A stretch of DNA of 26,058 bases from Acidimicrobiia bacterium (GCA_031177445.1 JAPSGP010000004.1:1-26058), one strand, 5' to 3'; shown: positions 14,944 through 22,643, counted from the stretch's first letter. Program-made: numbers and translations. Notes: a model not told the origin generated them from the sequence alone.

Positions 14944-15479
14944 ACGATCCGCATCTCGGTGCGCTCGTCGTGGGGGCCGAGGATCTGCAACAGCGCGTGG
15001 GGGAGCTCGGGAAGGAGATCACCTCCGACTACACGAATCGACCGCCACTGCTCGTCGGCGTGCTCAAGGGTGCGTTCATGTTCATGAGCGACCTGTCCAG
15101 AGCGATCGATCTGCCGGTCGAGTTCGACTTCATGGCCGTGTCGTCGTACGGATCGGCGACCCGGACGAGTGGCGTCGTCCGCATCCTCAAGGACCTCGAC
15201 ATCGACCTGACGGGCCGGCACGTGCTGATCGTCGAGGACATCGTCGATTCCGGTCTCACGCTTGCGTACCTCCGCAAGAATCTCGCCGCCCGGGGCCCGG
15301 CTTCGCTGGAAGTGTGCGCGCTCCTCGTCAAGGAAGGGCTCCAGAAGGTCGATCCCGACCTGCGCTACGTCGGGTTTCGCATCGCGCCCGACTTCGTCGT
15401 CGGCTACGGGCTCGACGTCGGCGAGCGGTACCGCAACCTCCCGGCGATCTACCAGTACACCGGCCCGCTGTTCGGCTGA
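14940..15479 (+). CDS. hpt: Hypoxanthine(-guanine) phosphoribosyltransferase
   Basis: A 179-residue purine-salvage enzyme that converts hypoxanthine or guanine plus PRPP to IMP or GMP. The PRPP-binding signature is VLIVEDIVDSGLT (residues 95-107), with the acidic pair E99-D100. VGVLKGAFMFMSDL (PPi loop), DFMAVSSYG and YVGFRIAPDFVVGYGLD (purine-binding region) are also in place. Length matches the family. The ATG start overlaps the tilS stop, so it is coupled. A 64-base gap with its own -10 box and SD separates it from ftsH. Confidence 0.96.
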   Translation: MNDPHLGALVVGAEDLQQRVGELGKEITSDYTNRPPLLVGVLKGAFMFMSDLSRAIDLPVEFDFMAVSSYGSATRTSGVVRILKDLDIDLTGRHVLIVEDIVDSGLTLAYLRKNLAARGPASLEVCALLVKEGLQKVDPDLRYVGFRIAPDFVVGYGLDVGERYRNLPAIYQYTGPLFG

Positions 15480-15510
15480 CATCCCCGACGGACGCCGTTC
15501 GGTGCGGGGG

Positions 15511-15537
15511 TAGCCTGATTTCCCCGTCCGCACGGAG
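15511..15537 (+). promoter_or_regulatory. Predicted -10 box (TAGCCT) and SD of ftsH
   Basis: TAGCCT (15511-15516) lies 27 bases before TTG 15544. GGAG (15534-15537) lies 6 bases before the start. In contrast to several neighbours, this gene would have a short leader with a normal ribosome binding site, which supports the TTG start. Confidence 0.45.
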
Positions 15538-15543
15538 TGTCCG

Positions 15544-17436
15544 TTGAGCAAACTGCGCCGCAGCGTCGTCGTGTACGTGATCGTGCTCGCCGTCATCGCG
15601 GTCGTCGCCTGGCAGCTCGTCGATCGGGGCCCGGACCGCACGAAGCTCGACCTCGACACCTTCCAGGCTCGGCTCGACGACGACGAGGTCGTCACCGCGA
15701 CGCTGCTCGACCAGGACCACGAGCTTCGAGGCGAGCTGCGCGACGGCACTCGGTACACGGTCAAGTTCCCCGAGGGCTACACGGAGCAGCTGACCGCCGA
15801 TCTCATTGCGGCCGACGTCGAGCTCGACGTCGACAACCAGAAGACCAGCCAATGGATCGGCGTGTTGTTCGGGATCCTGCCCTTCGTGTTCATCGCGCTG
15901 GTGCTGCTGTTCGTCCTCAGCCGCTTCCAGGGCGGCGGCCGGATCATGGGTTTCGGCCGCTCGCGTGCCAAGGCCCTCTCCAAGGACCATCCCCGGACCA
16001 CGTTCGCCGACGTCGCCGGCCTCGACGAGGCGGTCGAAGAGCTGCAGGAGATCAAGGACTTCCTCGAGGCGCCGGCGCGGTTCGAGGAGATCGGCGCCAA
16101 GATCCCACGCGGGGTCCTGCTGTTCGGTCCACCCGGTACCGGAAAGACACTGCTCGCCAAGGCCGTTGCCGGTGAGGCGGGTGTCCCGTTCTTCTCGATC
16201 AGCGGTTCCGACTTCGTCGAGATGTTCGTGGGCGTGGGCGCCTCACGAGTGCGCGACCTGTTCGAGCAGGCCAAGACGTCAGCGCCCGCGATCGTGTTCG
16301 TCGACGAGATCGACGCCGTCGGTCGCCACCGGGGCGCCGGTCTCGGCGGCGGCCACGACGAACGCGAACAGACGCTGAACCAGTTGCTCGTCGAGATGGA
16401 CGGCTTCGACCAGAAGACGGGCGTGATCCTGATCGCCGCGACCAACCGGCCCGACATCCTCGACCCCGCGCTGCTGCGGCCGGGACGTTTCGATCGCCAG
16501 ATCGTCGTCGACCGTCCCGATCTCGAGGGCCGCAAGGCGATCCTGCGCGTGCACGCCAAGGGCAAGCCGCTGGCCGACGGGGTCGACCTCGACGTCATCG
16601 CCCGCCGCACCCCCGGGTTCACCGGTGCCGATCTCGCCAACCTCATGAACGAGGCGGCGTTGCTTTCCGCCCGGCACGGCCTCGCGCTCATCGGCATGCC
16701 CCAGCTCGAGGAGGCCATCGATCGGGTCATGGCCGGACCGGAGCGCCGCAGCCGGCTCATCTCGGAGCGCGAGAAGCGCGTCATCGCGTACCACGAGGGC
16801 GGGCACGCCTTGGTGTCGCACGCGCTGCCGAGCACCGACCCGGTGCACAAGGTGTCGATCATCCCCCGTGGACGCGCGTTGGGCTACACGCTCACGCTTC
16901 CGACCGAGGACAAGTTCCTCGTCACCCGGAGCGAGCTGACCGACGAGCTCGCGATGCTCCTCGGTGGCCGGACCGCGGAGGAGCTGATCTTCGCCGATCC
17001 GACGACCGGTGCGCAGAACGACATCGAGCGGGCGACCACCATCGCTCGTCAGATGGTCACGGAGTTCGGGATGAGCGAATCGCTGGGACCGATGCGATTC
17101 GGGCAGACGCACGGCGAGGTGTTCCTCGGGAGGGACTTCAACAGCACGCCCGACTACTCGGACGACGTGGCCTCCACGATCGACGCCGAGGTCCGGCGGC
17201 TCATCGAGTCGGCACACGGCGTCGCGCGGACGATCCTCGAGACCAACCGGGCCGTGCTGGACCGGCTGGCGGCCGAGCTCGTGGAGCACGAGACACTCGA
17301 GGCCGAACGGGTCCAGGAGATCCTGGAGCAGGCCGTACGGTGGAGCGCCGAGCGCGCTGACAGTGCCGGGCGGGCAGCATCGGCGGCGGCCAGCGATCGA
17401 CCGTTGCCGCCGCCGAGGAGGGAGTCCGGAGCATGA
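15544..17436 (+). CDS. ftsH: ATP-dependent zinc metalloprotease FtsH
   Basis: A 630-residue membrane-bound AAA protease for quality control of membrane and short-lived proteins. An N-terminal helix (about 6-24), a small extracytoplasmic domain, and a second helix (about 102-122) precede the AAA domain. Walker A is GPPGTGKT (195-202), Walker B is IVFVDEIDAVG, and the second region of homology is ATNRPDILDPALLRPGRFDR. The peptidase domain has HEGGH (H417, E418, H421) and the third ligand D493 in NDIERATT. The C-terminal end is Ala/Ser-rich and shorter than in mycobacteria. TTG start with SD GGAG. The stop overlaps folE (ATGA), linking proteolysis and folate genes in one unit, as in M. tuberculosis. 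Confidence 0.97.
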   Translation: MSKLRRSVVVYVIVLAVIAVVAWQLVDRGPDRTKLDLDTFQARLDDDEVVTATLLDQDHELRGELRDGTRYTVKFPEGYTEQLTADLIAADVELDVDNQKTSQWIGVLFGILPFVFIALVLLFVLSRFQGGGRIMGFGRSRAKALSKDHPRTTFADVAGLDEAVEELQEIKDFLEAPARFEEIGAKIPRGVLLFGPPGTGKTLLAKAVAGEAGVPFFSISGSDFVEMFVGVGASRVRDLFEQAKTSAPAIVFVDEIDAVGRHRGAGLGGGHDEREQTLNQLLVEMDGFDQKTGVILIAATNRPDILDPALLRPGRFDRQIVVDRPDLEGRKAILRVHAKGKPLADGVDLDVIARRTPGFTGADLANLMNEAALLSARHGLALIGMPQLEEAIDRVMAGPERRSRLISEREKRVIAYHEGGHALVSHALPSTDPVHKVSIIPRGRALGYTLTLPTEDKFLVTRSELTDELAMLLGGRTAEELIFADPTTGAQNDIERATTIARQMVTEFGMSESLGPMRFGQTHGEVFLGRDFNSTPDYSDDVASTIDAEVRRLIESAHGVARTILETNRAVLDRLAAELVEHETLEAERVQEILEQAVRWSAERADSAGRAASAAASDRPLPPPRRESGA

Positions 17437-18044
17437 GCGAGATCGTGCGCGTCGTTGCGGGCCAGACCGACGTGGACAAGCCCCGGATCGAGCGGGCAGT
17501 CCGCGAGATCCTCGAGGCGATCGGCGAAGATCCGGAACGTGACGGCCTGCGGCACACGCCGCGGCGGATCGCCGACATGTACAGCGAGATCTTCGAGGGC
17601 ATGTTCACTGATCCGGTGCAGCACCTCACCATCCAGTTCGAGGCCAACCACGACGAGATGGTGATGGTGCGCGACATCCCGCTGGTGAGCCACTGCGAAC
17701 ATCACCTCGTGCCGTTCCACGGCCGCGCGCACGTCGCTTACATCCCGGACGAGGAAGGTCGTATCACCGGCCTGTCGAAACTCGCCCGGCTGGTCGACGG
17801 GTACGCCCATCGCCCTCAAGTACAGGAGCGTCTGACCACACAGATCGCCGACGCGCTCGTCGAGGCCCTGACGCCGCACGTGTTCGTCGTGGTCGAGGCC
17901 GAGCACCTCTGCATGACCATGCGCGGCGTGCGCAAACCAGGTTCGCTCACCGTGACGTCCGCCGTCAGAGGCCTGTTCAAGGACAACCCGGCGACCCGGG
18001 CCGAGGCGATGAGCTTCATCGGCCACGCCGGCCAGCGGATCTGA
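17433..18044 (+). CDS. folE: GTP cyclohydrolase I
   Basis: A 203-residue enzyme that converts GTP to 7,8-dihydroneopterin triphosphate, the first step of folate pterin synthesis. The zinc ligands fit C88 and H91 in SHCEHHLVPFHG, and C160 in HLCMTMRGV. GRITGLSKLARLVDGYAHRP, VQERLTTQIADAL and GVRKPGSLTVTSAVRGLF are further family blocks. A strong SD (GAGGAGGGAG, 17415-17424) lies within the end of ftsH, and ATG 17433 overlaps the ftsH stop. The next gene, folP, is 80 bases away and has its own predicted promoter. Confidence 0.97.
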   Translation: MSEIVRVVAGQTDVDKPRIERAVREILEAIGEDPERDGLRHTPRRIADMYSEIFEGMFTDPVQHLTIQFEANHDEMVMVRDIPLVSHCEHHLVPFHGRAHVAYIPDEEGRITGLSKLARLVDGYAHRPQVQERLTTQIADALVEALTPHVFVVVEAEHLCMTMRGVRKPGSLTVTSAVRGLFKDNPATRAEAMSFIGHAGQRI

Positions 18045-18086
18045 TGCGGGCTCTCGCAGGAACCGCCTAAGGCGCTCGTCAGGTTC

Positions 18087-18117
18087 TCGACACCTCTGGC
18101 GGGGGCGCCGGTACGCT
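18087..18117 (+). promoter_or_regulatory. Predicted promoter of folP
   Basis: TCGACA (18087-18092) and TACGCT (18112-18117) are separated by 19 bases. The -10 ends 7 bases before GTG 18125, predicting a leaderless folP message and supporting GTG as the start. Confidence 0.5.
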
Positions 18118-18124
18118 GCGACCC

Positions 18125-18985
18125 GTGTTCGACTGGGCGTCGCTCTGCAGTCGCCGGCCCGCCGTGATGGGGATCGTGAACGTCACCCCCGACTCGTTCT
18201 CCGACGGCGGCGCGTTCATCGACGCTGCCGCCGCCGTCGAACACGGACTGGCACTCGTCGCCGCGGGCGCCGATCTGCTCGACGTCGGTGGGGAATCCAC
18301 GCGGCCGGGCGCCGACCCGGTCACGGAGGGTGAGGAGCTGGGGCGAGTGCGCCCGGTGATCGAGCGGCTCGCGCCAGCTGCCGGGGTGCCGATCAGCATC
18401 GACACGACGAAGGCGACGGTGGCTGCGGCCGCGCTCGATGCCGGAGCGACCGTCGTGAACGACGTGTCCGCGGGACGGCTCGAGCCCGAGATCCTCGACG
18501 TCGCGGCCGCGGCCGGCGCCGGCTTCGTCGCCATGCACATGCAGGGCGAACCCCGCACGATGCAGCGCAATCCTCGTTACGACGACGTCGTCGCGGACGT
18601 CGGCGACTTCCTCTGTGCCCGGTTGGACGCGGCCCGCGCGGCCGGCGTCGCCGAGCAAGCGCTGTGTGCCGATCCGGGCATCGGGTTCGGAAAGACGGTC
18701 GCCCACAACATCGAGCTGCTGGCGCGACTCGACGAGCTGGTGGCGCGGGTCGGGGTACCGCTGCTGGTCGGGACCTCCCGCAAGACGTTCCTGGGGAAGG
18801 TCGTCGGACGCGCGACCGCCGGCGTCGATCTCCCGGTCGATCAGCGCGATGCGGCCACACTCGCCACGGTCGTCTGGGTGGTCGAGCGCGGTGCATCGGT
18901 CGTGCGCGTGCACGACGCGGCCCCCGCTGCGACCGCGATCCAGCTCCTGGACGCGATGCGCACCGCCGAGCTGGACGCGGCATGA
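18125..18985 (+). CDS. folP: Dihydropteroate synthase
   Basis: A 286-residue TIM-barrel enzyme that joins dihydropterin pyrophosphate and p-aminobenzoate; it is the sulfonamide target. Diagnostic blocks are MGIVNVTPDSFSDGGAF (about 16-32), DVGGESTRPGADPV, SIDTTKATVAAAAL, VVNDVSAGRL, FVAMHMQGEPRTMQ, DPGIGFGKTVAHNIELL, VGTSRKTFLG, and the C-terminal VVERGASVVRVHDAA. All expected loops are present. Starts at GTG 18125, predicted to be leaderless. Its stop overlaps the ATG of the phosphatase-like gene (ATGA). Confidence 0.97.
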   Translation: MFDWASLCSRRPAVMGIVNVTPDSFSDGGAFIDAAAAVEHGLALVAAGADLLDVGGESTRPGADPVTEGEELGRVRPVIERLAPAAGVPISIDTTKATVAAAALDAGATVVNDVSAGRLEPEILDVAAAAGAGFVAMHMQGEPRTMQRNPRYDDVVADVGDFLCARLDAARAAGVAEQALCADPGIGFGKTVAHNIELLARLDELVARVGVPLLVGTSRKTFLGKVVGRATAGVDLPVDQRDAATLATVVWVVERGASVVRVHDAAPAATAIQLLDAMRTAELDAA

Positions 18986-19521
18986 GAGGGCGATGGGCGC
19001 AGGGGCTCGAGCCGCGCTTCCTGACGTGGATCATCCGCGAACGCCTGGCAGCGTCGGAGCGCCCGGGCGGCTTCGCCCGGAACCACCGCAAGGTGCGTCG
19101 TCAGGAAGAGCTGATCTGGCTGGCCAACCACGGGTTCACCCACGTGCTCACGCTCCTGGACTCACCCCACAATCTGCACGCCTACGAGGAAGCCGGCATC
19201 GCGTACGAGCACATCCCGTTGGGCCGGCACGACGAGCTGCCCGAGCGCCTGCGTGACATCTACACGACGCTCGCCCGCTGGCTCGACGATCCAGCTGAAC
19301 GGGTCCTCGTGCACCATGAGGAGTTCGCCGACCGACTCCTCGGTGTCGTCGCGGGCTACCTCCTCTATACGGGCCTCGTGAACGAAGGCCCTCACGCCAT
19401 CGTCGTGCTCGAGAAGCTCACCGGGCGACAGCTCGGATCGGTCGGACGCGAGATCGTCGCAGTTACCGTCGAAGAGGGGATCGTGCGCAAGCCACCGTCT
19501 CCCGACCGCGCCGCGGGGTAG
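18982..19521 (+). CDS. Dual-specificity-phosphatase-like protein with Cys replaced by His
   Basis: A 179-residue protein inserted between folP and folB. The pattern follows small dual-specificity phosphatases: a W-I-x-(3)-L-A-x-S-(E)-RP-like start (FLTWIIRERLAASERPGG), LANHGFTHVLTLLDSPHN (strand after 'GxTHVxxL'), AGIAYEHIPLGRHDELPE (possible general-acid Asp), and VLVHHEEFADRL. The last aligns with the HCx5R phosphatase loop, but the Cys is H112 (H111-H112-x5-R118). After it comes a helix (GVVAGYLLYTGLV). The C-terminal part (EKLTGRQLGSVGREIVAVTV) is not typical of phosphatases. The ATG overlaps the folP stop, so it is co-translated with folate genes. Function unknown; catalysis by a Cys mechanism is excluded. 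The fold call is my pattern recognition, not a search result. Confidence 0.7.
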   Translation: MRGRWAQGLEPRFLTWIIRERLAASERPGGFARNHRKVRRQEELIWLANHGFTHVLTLLDSPHNLHAYEEAGIAYEHIPLGRHDELPERLRDIYTTLARWLDDPAERVLVHHEEFADRLLGVVAGYLLYTGLVNEGPHAIVVLEKLTGRQLGSVGREIVAVTVEEGIVRKPPSPDRAAG

Positions 19522-19527
19522 CGCGCG

Positions 19528-19878
19528 ATGGGGAGGATCGTCATCGCCGGTCTACGCGAGCTGGGCGTGCATGGCGCGCTGCCCGAGGAGCAGTCGCGGC
19601 CGCAGCCCTTCGAGGTGGACGTAGAGCTCGAGGTCGACATGAAGGCCGCCGGCGACAGCGATCACCTCGACGACACCGTCGACTACTCGGCGGTTGCCGA
19701 AGCCGTGAGCCGGGTGGTGAAGTCCGAGCGCTACCACCTGCTCGAGCGGCTCGCCACCCGCATCGCCGAGGTGTGCCAGGCGGACCCGCGCGTCGCTTCG
19801 GTCAACGTCACCGTGCGCAAGCTCCATCCTCCCGTGCGCGCCATGGTCGACCACGTGGCCGTGCACATCCAGCGTTGA
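19528..19878 (+). CDS. folB: Dihydroneopterin aldolase
   Basis: A 116-residue enzyme that makes 6-hydroxymethyl-7,8-dihydropterin. The family frame is clear: IVIAGLRELGVHGALPEEQ, PFEVDVELEVDM, DDTVDYSAVAEAV, ERYHLLERLATRIAEVC, and VNVTVRKLHPPVRAMVDHVA. The conserved Glu and Lys that act in catalysis fall in LPEEQ and VRKLHPP. Starts at ATG 19528, 6 bases after the previous stop. Ends in TTGA, which also starts folK. Confidence 0.95.
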   Translation: MGRIVIAGLRELGVHGALPEEQSRPQPFEVDVELEVDMKAAGDSDHLDDTVDYSAVAEAVSRVVKSERYHLLERLATRIAEVCQADPRVASVNVTVRKLHPPVRAMVDHVAVHIQR

Positions 19879-20351
19879 CCCGCGCGTACCTGGGCCTGGG
19901 CTCGAACCTCGGTGATCGTGTCGCCCATCTCCAGGCTGCGGTCGACGGGCTGGCGGCAACGCCTGGCGTCACGGTCGTCGCCGTGTCCCCGGTGTACGAA
20001 ACCGATCCCGTCGGGGGGCCGCCCCAGCCCGAGTACCTCAACGCCGTCGTCGCGCTCGACACCGACCTGACCCCGCGAGGGCTGCTCGAGGTCGCGCACC
20101 GGCTCGAGTCGGCGGCCGGTCGGGTGCGGGCCGAGCGCTGGGGCCCGCGCACGCTCGATGTCGACGTGCTGCTCGTCGGCACCGAACAGGTGGACGAGGA
20201 CGACCTCGTCGTCCCCCACCCCCGAATGCGAGAGCGAGCCTTCGTGATGGTGCCGCTCGGCGACCTCGATCCGAGCCTGGCGGCCGGGTCTGCCCCCGAG
20301 GCGGGCGTGCGGCGGGCCGAGCTAGAGTTGGTGCTGCCAGAGGCCCAGTAG
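19875..20351 (+). CDS. folK: 6-hydroxymethyl-7,8-dihydropterin pyrophosphokinase
   Basis: A 158-residue enzyme (HPPK) that activates the pterin for FolP. Motifs are YLGLGSNLGDRVAHLQAA at the N-terminus, VSPVYETDPVGGPPQPEYLN, and the signature RAERWGPRTLDVDVLLVG with the two Mg-binding Asp residues, then PHPRMRERAFVMVPLGDL. The start is TTG 19875, inside the folB stop (TTGA), because the family N-terminus begins directly after it and no ATG or GTG fits. Length is normal for a single-domain HPPK. Confidence 0.95.
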   Translation: MTRAYLGLGSNLGDRVAHLQAAVDGLAATPGVTVVAVSPVYETDPVGGPPQPEYLNAVVALDTDLTPRGLLEVAHRLESAAGRVRAERWGPRTLDVDVLLVGTEQVDEDDLVVPHPRMRERAFVMVPLGDLDPSLAAGSAPEAGVRRAELELVLPEAQ

Positions 20352-20383
20352 TCCGGTACCCCTGAGGGGACTGGAACGAAAGG
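20323..20383 (+). promoter_or_regulatory. Possible promoter and leader before the DUF2520 gene
   Basis: TAGAGT (20323-20328) near the end of folK could be a -10. The following 41-base gap holds CCCC-TGA-GGGG (a small hairpin inside GGTACCCCTGAGGGGACTGG) and GAAAGG (20378-20383), 9 bases before GTG 20393. Weak evidence for a separate start of the pantothenate genes. Confidence 0.28.
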
Positions 20384-20392
20384 TTCTCCTTC

Positions 20393-21235
20393 GTGAACTC
20401 AGCAGAGCAGGCGAGTAGTCCGTTCCGAGCGTTCGCGCTCGTCGGCCCGGGGCGGGCCGGGGCCGCGATCGCGCTCGCGTTGCGGGATCGCGGGGTGACC
20501 CCGGTCTCGGTCGCGGGTCGAACGTCCGACTCCCCGACGGCGCGCTCGGTCGCGAAGCTGCTGGGTGCCGCGCCCGTACCCGTGAGCGACGCCGGACGCG
20601 ACGCCGATCTCGTGATAGTGGCCACTCCCGACGCCGCGATCGCGGCCGCCGCGGCAGAGGTCGCACCGTCGCTGGAAAGCGCTTCACTGGTCGTGCATCT
20701 CTCCGGCGCCCGGTCGTTGAGCGAGCTCGACGCCGTCGCCGGCGCGCGTCCCGACGTCGAGGTGGGATCGCTCCACCCGCTCCAGTCGCTGCCCGATGGC
20801 GCGCTGGGCCGCGACCGGCTTCCGGGGTCGTGGTGCGCGGTCGACGGGTCGCCGCGGGTCGAGCGACTCGCGCTGTCGCTCGGGATGCGGCCGTTCCGCA
20901 TCGACGAGGCCGAGCGGGTTCGGTACCACGCCGCCGCCTGCGTCGCCTCCAACCACCTCGTCGCGCTGCTGGCGCAGGTCGAGCGCATCGCGAGCTCGGC
21001 CGGGGTGCCGGTCGCCGCCTTCTTGCCCCTCGTGCGAGCGACCCTCGACAACGTCGAGCGGCTCGGGCCCGCGGCGGCGCTCACCGGTCCGGTTGCTCGT
21101 GGCGACGTCGACACCGTCGCACGGCATCTCGACGCGCTGTCCATCGACGAGCTCGATGCGTACTCCGTGCTCGCTCGGGAGGCCGCCGGGCTCGCCGGCT
21201 CGGATCCGGCGCCGCTGGAAGCGGTGTTGACGTGA
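20393..21235 (+). CDS. DUF2520 Rossmann-fold protein, possible ketopantoate reductase-like
   Basis: A 280-residue protein with an N-terminal NAD(P)-binding Rossmann domain (FALVGPGRAGAAIALAL, about residues 14-30, with GxGxxG-like G-P-G-R-A-G) and a C-terminal all-helical DUF2520-type domain. Other conserved-looking segments are DLVIVATPDAAIAAAA, VHLSGARSLSEL, GSLHPLQSLPDG and HAAACVASNHLVALL. The arrangement is that of 6-phosphogluconate-dehydrogenase-like and ketopantoate-reductase-like enzymes. The gene directly precedes panC (GTGA overlap), as does Rv3603c in M. tuberculosis. No panE or panB is in the window, so a reductase role in pantothenate synthesis is a fair hypothesis, but it is inference only. 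The GTG start has GAAAGG upstream. Confidence 0.85.
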   Translation: MNSAEQASSPFRAFALVGPGRAGAAIALALRDRGVTPVSVAGRTSDSPTARSVAKLLGAAPVPVSDAGRDADLVIVATPDAAIAAAAAEVAPSLESASLVVHLSGARSLSELDAVAGARPDVEVGSLHPLQSLPDGALGRDRLPGSWCAVDGSPRVERLALSLGMRPFRIDEAERVRYHAAACVASNHLVALLAQVERIASSAGVPVAAFLPLVRATLDNVERLGPAAALTGPVARGDVDTVARHLDALSIDELDAYSVLAREAAGLAGSDPAPLEAVLT

Positions 21236-22212
21236 TCGCCGTCGATCGCATCGACGACCTCCGGGCCCACTGCGATGCCGCGCGCCGCGACGGCCGGCGG
21301 GTGGGTCTCGTGCCCACGATGGGCTACTTCCACGAGGGTCACCGCTCGCTCATGCGGACGGCTCGCGAGCAGACCGATCTCGTCGTGACGACGATCTTCG
21401 TGAACCCGCTGCAGTTTGGTCCGAACGAGGACCTCGACGCTTATCCCCGCGACCTCGCCGGTGATTCCGACGCGGCACAGGGCGAAGGTGTCGACATCCT
21501 GTTCACACCGAGCATCGCCGAGATGTACCCCGAACCCACGCGCACGACGGTCCACGTCGCGGGGCTGACCGAGGGCTTGTGCGGGGCGGCGCGGCCGACG
21601 CACTTCGACGGGGTCACCACCGTCGTCGCAAAGCTGTTCGCGATCGTCGGACCGTGCACCGCGTACTTCGGGCGCAAGGACTACCAGCAGGTCGCGGTCG
21701 TGTCCCGCATGGTCGCCGATCTCGACCTTCCGGTCTCGGTCGTCGGTTGCCCGCTCGTGCGCGAGCCCGACGGGCTCGCGATGTCGAGCCGGAACGCCTA
21801 CCTCTCGTCCGACGAACGCTGGCGCGCCACCGGCATCTTCCAGGCACTGCGCGACGCAGCCGAAGCGGTGGAGCGCGGCGAGCGCGATCCGGAGGCGCTG
21901 CGAACCGGCATCGAACATGCCGGCACGCACCTTGGGCTCGATCTCGAGTATGTCGAGGTGCGCCGCTGCACTGATCTGTCGACGGTCACCACGCTGGCGG
22001 GAGACCTCCTCGTCGCCGTCGCCGCCCGTGTCGGCGGCACGCGCCTCATCGACAACATCACCCTGCAGATCTCCGGCTCCGAGGTCACCACCGATCTCGG
22101 AGTCATCACACAAGGGAGCACCACTGAACCCCAACGGAAGCAGAGCTTCCGGCGGGGACCTCAGGTTGAACACCCGAGAGTCGACTCGAATGCTCGCATC
22201 TCACTGTCGTAG
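21232..22212 (+). CDS. panC: Pantothenate synthetase with an unusual C-terminal tail
   Basis: A 326-residue enzyme that joins pantoate and beta-alanine. VGLVPTMGYFHEGHRSLM carries the HIGH-like ATP motif. TIFVNPLQFGPNEDLDAYPRD, HFDGVTTVVAKLF, YFGRKDYQQVAVV and GLAMSSRNAYLSS are all present. The normal fold ends near TRLIDNI (about residue 280). Here the frame runs on for about 45 residues (TLQISGSEVTTDLGV, then a polar and basic stretch, to ARISLS). In the last 32 codons about one third end in A or T, far more than in the rest of the gene, so the tail looks recently acquired, possibly by stop loss. The GTG start overlaps the DUF2520 stop. The TAG stop overlaps the panD SD. Confidence 0.94.
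   Translation: MIAVDRIDDLRAHCDAARRDGRRVGLVPTMGYFHEGHRSLMRTAREQTDLVVTTIFVNPLQFGPNEDLDAYPRDLAGDSDAAQGEGVDILFTPSIAEMYPEPTRTTVHVAGLTEGLCGAARPTHFDGVTTVVAKLFAIVGPCTAYFGRKDYQQVAVVSRMVADLDLPVSVVGCPLVREPDGLAMSSRNAYLSSDERWRATGIFQALRDAAEAVERGERDPEALRTGIEHAGTHLGLDLEYVEVRRCTDLSTVTTLAGDLLVAVAARVGGTRLIDNITLQISGSEVTTDLGVITQGSTTEPQRKQSFRRGPQVEHPRVDSNARISLS
22135..22151 (+). promoter_or_regulatory. Perfect 7-bp stem-loop within the panC tail, upstream of panD
   Basis: CGGAAGC (22135-22141), loop AGA, GCTTCCG (22145-22151). It ends 73 bases before the panD start and is followed by GCGGGGACC rather than a T-run, so it is not a standard terminator. It could be an mRNA processing or stability element. Confidence 0.3.
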
Positions 22213-22217
22213 GGGAG
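22212..22217 (+). promoter_or_regulatory. Ribosome binding site of panD
   Basis: GGGGAG lies 7 bases before ATG 22225 and shares its first base with the panC stop codon. It supports ATG 22225 over the later ATG 22237 and 22240. Confidence 0.6.
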
Positions 22218-22224
22218 CACGCTC

Positions 22225-22614
22225 ATGCAACGCACGATGATGAAGTCCAAGATCCACCGCGCCACCGTGACCGGCGCCGACCTGAACTACGTCGGGTCGA
22301 TCACCCTGGACCCGGTGCTGATGGACCTGGCCGACCTGCTCGAGCACGAGCAGGTGCAGGTGCTCGACATCGACAACGGTTCCCGTTTCGAGACGTACGT
22401 CATCCGCGGTGGTCCGGGCGACGTGATCCTGAACGGGGCTGCGGCGCGGCTCGTGCACACCGGCGATCGGGTCATCGTCATCAGCTACGCGCAGTACGAC
22501 GACTCCGAGCTGGACGAGTACGCACCAAAGATCGTGCACGTCGACTCGCGCAACCGCCCGACCGACGAGTCGTTCCAAGCGCTCGACCGCGAGCTCCACG
22601 AACTCGCCCCCTGA
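22225..22614 (+). CDS. panD: Aspartate 1-decarboxylase proenzyme
   Basis: A 129-residue proenzyme giving beta-alanine for PanC. It starts MQRTMMKSKIHRATVTGADL, the family N-terminus, with the self-cleavage site G24-S25 in NYVGSITLD; S25 becomes the catalytic pyruvoyl group. Y22, later DIDNGSRFETYVI, and VILNGAAARLVHTGDRVIVI complete the double-psi barrel. A C-terminal tail of about 15 residues after HVDSRNRP is Glu/Leu-rich. It follows panC by 12 bases, so the two are co-transcribed. Confidence 0.96.
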   Translation: MQRTMMKSKIHRATVTGADLNYVGSITLDPVLMDLADLLEHEQVQVLDIDNGSRFETYVIRGGPGDVILNGAAARLVHTGDRVIVISYAQYDDSELDEYAPKIVHVDSRNRPTDESFQALDRELHELAP

Positions 22615-22631
22615 GCGTTTCCTCCCCTCGC

Positions 22632-22637
22632 TACCCT
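22632..22637 (+). promoter_or_regulatory. Predicted -10 box (TACCCT) of nadB
   Basis: TACCCT ends 6 bases before ATG 22644 in the short panD-nadB gap. There is no SD, so a leaderless start is likely. This also favours ATG 22644 over the in-frame TTG at 22638. Confidence 0.45.
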
Positions 22638-22643
22638 TTGTCG

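Noticed and set aside
18066..18076. Short palindrome CGCCTAAGGCG between folE and folP as a terminator or operator.
   Set aside because: The arms touch with almost no loop and there is no T-run; it could arise by chance in GC-rich DNA.
20038..22173. A 711-residue minus-strand open frame across folK, DUF2520 and panC.
   Set aside because: The three + strand genes have unmistakable motifs. The antisense product is Ser/Arg/Ala-rich with no domain.
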